Shown here piece after piece: positions 60,590-64,000 of a stretch of DNA of 64,000 nt (positions are counted from its first letter, which is position 1; each line of letters starts with the position of its first letter). Both the position numbers and the translations under genes were made by a program. This DNA comes from Sipunculus nudus (Eukaryota > Annelida > Sipuncula > Golfingiida > Sipunculidae). The notes below the pieces were generated by a model. It was not told where the DNA came from, searched no databases, and worked only from the letters and a program-made list of their open reading frames with translations. The DNA is taken from positions 52,277,676 to 52,341,675 of the forward strand of contig CM049316.1 of the NCBI GenBank assembly GCA_026874595.1. Reading direction: 5' to 3'.

Positions 60590-61290
60590 AGTAACCATTG
60601 TCTGAGAGGCTTCATGTCGTACAGTCGTATTTAACCTATTTCATAGAGGCTTGATGTCGTACAGCTTTTATTAACCTATGTCTGAGAGTGTTTATATCGT
60701 AAAGCCTTTATTACCTATGTCTGAGTATTTATGTCGTACAGCCGTAATTTACCCATGTGTAATGGGCTTCATGTCATACGGCTATAATTAAGCTATGTCT
60801 GAGAGGCTTCAGGTCGTACAGCCATAATTAACCTATGCCTTAGAGCCTTTACATTATGAAGCCGTGATTTACCAAATGTTGAGAAGCTTTATGTCGTACA
60901 GCCGTAATTAACCCGTCTGAGAGGCTTTATGTCGTACGGCTGTGATTAATCTGTCTGAGAGGCTTAATGTCATACAGCCGTGATTAACCTTTGTCTGAGA
61001 GGCTTAATGTCATACAGCTGTGATTAACCTATGTCTGAGAGGCTTCATGTCGTACAGCCGTGATTTACCTATGTCTGAGAGGCTTCATGTCGTACAGCCG
61101 TGATTTACCTATGTCTTAGAGGCTTTATGTCGTACAGCCGTGATTTACCTATGTCTGAGAGGCTTTATGTCGTACAGCCGTTATTAACCTATGTCTGAGA
61201 GGCTTCATGTCGTTCAGCCGTGATTAACCTATGTCTGAGAGGGTTCATGTCGTACCGCCGTGATTTATTTTATAAGTCTGAGAGGATTTA
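60590..61290. repeat. 40-bp minisatellite, about 17 copies
   Basis: The unit is GTCTGAGAGGCTTCATGTCG followed by TACAGCCGTGATTAACCTAT. Central units (61000-61250) are nearly identical and outer units are more diverged, as expected of an array growing from its middle. Confidence 0.9.
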
Positions 61291-61299
61291 ATGTCGTAC

Positions 61300-61688
61300 G
61301 TGAATACCTAATCAACCTTCAACAACAAACGTTTTTTTAGATCTTTAGGGTTTAAAGTATTTAAGCCTCAGTTGATCAACTATCTAAGTCAAACATATCA
61401 GGAATATAGAAACATGCATGTAATCGTAAACAAGCAGTTTCAATCATTTTTCTTTCTTACAAAAATGTTTGTTTTTCAATCATCCTAAATTTTATCATTT
61501 AAACTTAGGAAGAAGGAAACATAATCAGTGTAAAAGAACATGGAAATATGCATTTAATGTAAAATTATATTGTTAAATGCACAGTTGTTGCTTGGTGTTA
61601 TATTTCTTGCGTGTTTTTTTTTAACTTAAAATGTACCTCTTCTCCTTATTTGGAATTTTCAAACCAACAACACCAAAAAATATGTATA
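61300..61688. other. Non-coding DNA
   Basis: AT-rich, with no recognisable gene. Confidence 0.5.
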
Positions 61689-62720
61689 CAGTAAAAACCC
61701 GCTAACGCGACCACCTGCGGAAACAGACATTAGTCTGACAATATTAACGCAGGCGATAATATGGGTATTTAAAATAAGTATTCAGTTGTTGTCCCTGTTT
61801 AATTTAAAATTTAAAATATATATATATAAAATAAACAACAAACATGAATATGATTCAAAAGTTTTATTCACATAGAAATAAAAGACATAAATGAAACAAA
61901 TAGATTGACTAAGCCATAATACAAGTCAATAGGCTTTGTATAAAATGAACAATCTACACTCGTCCAAAATATGCATCCAGAGTTGACTGTGTCTTCAACA
62001 TGACAGTTTCTTTCAGTGCTTCAGTTTGCACCTTTTCCTCAAGCGGCCCTGATGAGTTCTGTCTTCTCCTTGAGGCTGAGCTCTTTGGTTTTTACAAGCT
62101 GGCGTTGGAGTCATTCTTACAGCATTGGTCTTAACACGCAGATGGTCTGATATCGAGCACGTAGTAAGAACAGATTGAACACATCAAATTCTAAGTGTTA
62201 TTTATATGGTTCCTGCTTGATTATTGAAATTTGATTTGTCACAGATTTACTTTATTCACCTAAATGTATGCGTGTGGTGTCAGTTATGTTTGCCAAACTC
62301 ATGTTTGATCAGTATGTTGAATGCTAATCTAACAGCCGTACTCAACAAACAATGTAACGGACAATGTAGTCAAATATCTATTAATGCGTATATTGGGCGG
62401 CATTATAAACAAGCAAAACCATGGCTGGCGGATGAAAGCGGGCTTTCTCACGTGTCCGGCTAATTAATCACGGGCTATTTTCTCTAAGTCAGAGCTGGGC
62501 GCTGAGCATGTCACCTGCTCAACGGGCCAATGGTCGTCATACGGGGGCTCATCTGACGGTTGGGACAAAAAAAGTGGTCGTTGGTCGTGATAGCGGGGTG
62601 GTCGTGTTACCGAAGTTTTTTATATGATAATTTATATTAGACAATTCTGGGACCAAGAAAAGTGGTTGTGTTAACGGGGTGGTCGTGTTAACGCGTTGGT
62701 CGTCATAGTGGAGTTCACTG
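61689..62720 (-). mobile_element. Internally deleted pogo/Tigger-like DNA transposon (1032 bp)
   Basis: The left end is CAGTAAAAACCCGCTAACGC and the right end, reverse-complemented, is CAGTGAACTCCACTATGACG. The ends are imperfect inverted repeats, and TA flanks both (61687-61688 and 62721-62722). TA targets and CAGT ends of this kind are typical of the pogo/Tigger branch of Tc1/mariner. Near the right end, GGTCGTGTTAACG-like strings repeat the terminal motif. Only a short transposase remnant remains inside, so it could move only with help from an intact relative. Confidence 0.75.
61954..62114 (-). pseudogene. Fused ends of a pogo/Tigger-like transposase
   Basis: The minus-strand start MTPTPACK at 62114 is followed, after a one-base shift, by TKELSLKEKTELIRAA. 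This resembles the first helix region of a CENP-B-type N-terminal helix-turn-helix. After a stop the sequence passes to ALKETVMLKTQSTLDAYFGR and a stop at 61954, resembling the C-terminal tail of such transposases. The catalytic DDE part is wholly missing. Confidence 0.55.
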
Positions 62721-63549
62721 TATATATAGTAGATATGATAGAGGATATTCTGTGGATAATCAAGTGTGTATAAATCATAGTAGCGCAAAGGTATTTGAAA
62801 ATATATTTTAAAGCTACACTAAAGCAAGTGGAGGTGCGTGTGGAGGTTTCTTTCAAGTAGCATTTGATCTCAGGCTTTGGTAATTGTGGAGCGGGTCAAG
62901 TATTCCACTGCTTTTGAAAAAGAGGTCTAGTTACATAGGCACGATTTAGAGGAAAGGCCCGTTCACACTGAACGCTGTGCCGCGCTGCAAAAATAAAACG
63001 TTGGTTCACATTACATGCATAGACTAAGAGTGTCAACAACAAACGCCGTACTGCAAAGCCAAGCTGAAAAAAAAACTTTCTCCGCTTTGTAGCTCCGCAG
63101 AAATGAACATGATCAAGCGTTAAAATAAAAAGCAAGCCTTAATAACCTTTCTATATACTAGGAATAGAAATGCATTTTAAAATTCAGACGTATATAAAAG
63201 AGATCTGACGTTTCAATGTGTAAAAGCAAGTTATAGAATAATGAAGCAAATGCATACACGGAAAAGCAATTTAAGCTATACCAGTTATTCAAAATAAACG
63301 CTGGTGAGTAATACCTCAAAAAGTAGTTAGAGAATAATATTCAATCATGAGTTATTCGTTTGCCTTTTTCAATGATGTTTAATGCACTTAAAGATATGTA
63401 GTTGTCTTTATTTTATGACTGATTAATTATTTGAGATTAAATAATAAACGAAATGTTTACATCGTTGGGAACTTGTGCTCACATGTCATGTTCATCTCAA
63501 TACGATACTTAAAAAAGAGATTATTAAAATACCCAAGTCTTATTTTTAT
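62721..63549. other. Non-coding DNA
   Basis: I recognise no gene. The short block near 62955-63060 is somewhat GC-richer. Confidence 0.5.
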
Positions 63550-64000
63550 TGTTACGGTACCTAATTATAACAGATCACGTAACCGTGACGAGCATAAATT
63601 TTGTTACGGAGATAAAAAAATCAGATTCCGCAACACTAGGCAGCGTGATATGTTTAGGGGAATGAATAAAGAAGTCAGTGGTTTTTTGTTAACAAATAAT
63701 TATAATTTACTCTTAGAACAGCCCGTACATTACAATACACTAAATTAAATATTACACAGTATAACAATAAAAAAATGTACATCACCAGAGTGTCCGGATC
63801 GTAGGCCTTGATTTCTGGATACCACCACTGCCACAGCTCAATGAGAGTCCTTTAACACAAACAATCCTCGTAAATAGTTCAAATCAATCATCCCAGAGAA
63901 TAGTCCGATTCAATACCGAAATCAATCTGTTGTAATCCAAAAGTGAAGCTCTGGTAATAATCCCAAAGGCAAACTGAAGACAATCCGTATATAAAGTCTG
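63550..64000 (-). mobile_element. LTR of the Gmr1-like family, cut by the window edge
   Basis: It begins TGTTACGGTACCTAAT and follows the minus-strand LTRs at 33858 and 48170 through GATCACGTAACCGTGACGAG, AACACTAGGCAGCG and GAATGAATAAAGAAGTCAGT to the window end. It may be a solo LTR or the 3' LTR of an element to the right. Confidence 0.9.

Overview
The window looks like nuclear DNA from a marine bivalve mollusc, or a close lophotrochozoan relative. It is AT-rich and intron-rich and carries one clear host gene. That gene encodes a very large leucine-rich-repeat GPCR of the snail GRL101 / type C LGR kind, with CUB, C-type lectin, LDL receptor class A and LRR modules. The repeats fit the same group: Helitron-like elements with ACGG microsatellites, tRNA-derived SINE heads, Tx1/L1-like LINEs and Ty3/gypsy elements. 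The species cannot be named from the sequence alone.

Layout. 0.1-1.0 kb: a Helitron-like non-autonomous element. 2.7-6.3 kb: a broken LTR retrotransposon (copy 1, plus strand), cut off by a decayed LINE at 6.3-10.9 kb. 11.7-17.4 kb: two more decayed gypsy elements on the minus strand. 19.2-25.1 kb: a 5.8-kb satellite of about 61 monomers of 94 bp, edged by CT/TA microsatellites. 26.3-26.7 kb: a 21-bp minisatellite. 28.95-58.8 kb: the receptor gene on the plus strand, as two long coding exons (28989-31547 and 55504-58818) joined by a 24-kb phase-0 intron. Together they encode 1957 residues. 58.8-60.3 kb: a minisatellite that starts inside the last codons of the gene. 60.6-61.3 kb: a 40-bp minisatellite. 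61.7-62.7 kb: an internally deleted pogo/Tigger-like transposon. 63.55 kb to the end: the start of another LTR.

The big intron holds a roughly 60-bp tandem array split by a solo LTR, a CpG-dense block, a second and larger Helitron-like element, a second decayed LINE and a 155-bp tandem repeat. Four copies of the 155-bp repeat carry a perfect AGGTCAnnnTGACCT palindrome. The intron also holds a hAT-like end and the most complete LTR element (copy 2, minus strand).

The most notable system is the LTR retrotransposon family represented by copies 1 and 2, the solo LTR and the LTR at the right edge. Its reverse transcriptase, RNase H and integrase are of gypsy type, but the order is Gag-protease-integrase-RT-RNase H. 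That is the Ty1/copia order, known within Ty3/gypsy from the Gmr1 group. Copy 2 shows the whole order, and copy 1 shows integrase before RT independently. Its primer-binding site resembles the 3' end of tRNA-Pro. Both copies are dead, and each has a different lesion in the RT catalytic box.

Apart from the receptor, every protein-like segment I can recognise belongs to a decayed mobile element. Most other open frames lie in tandem repeats or AT-rich DNA and look accidental.
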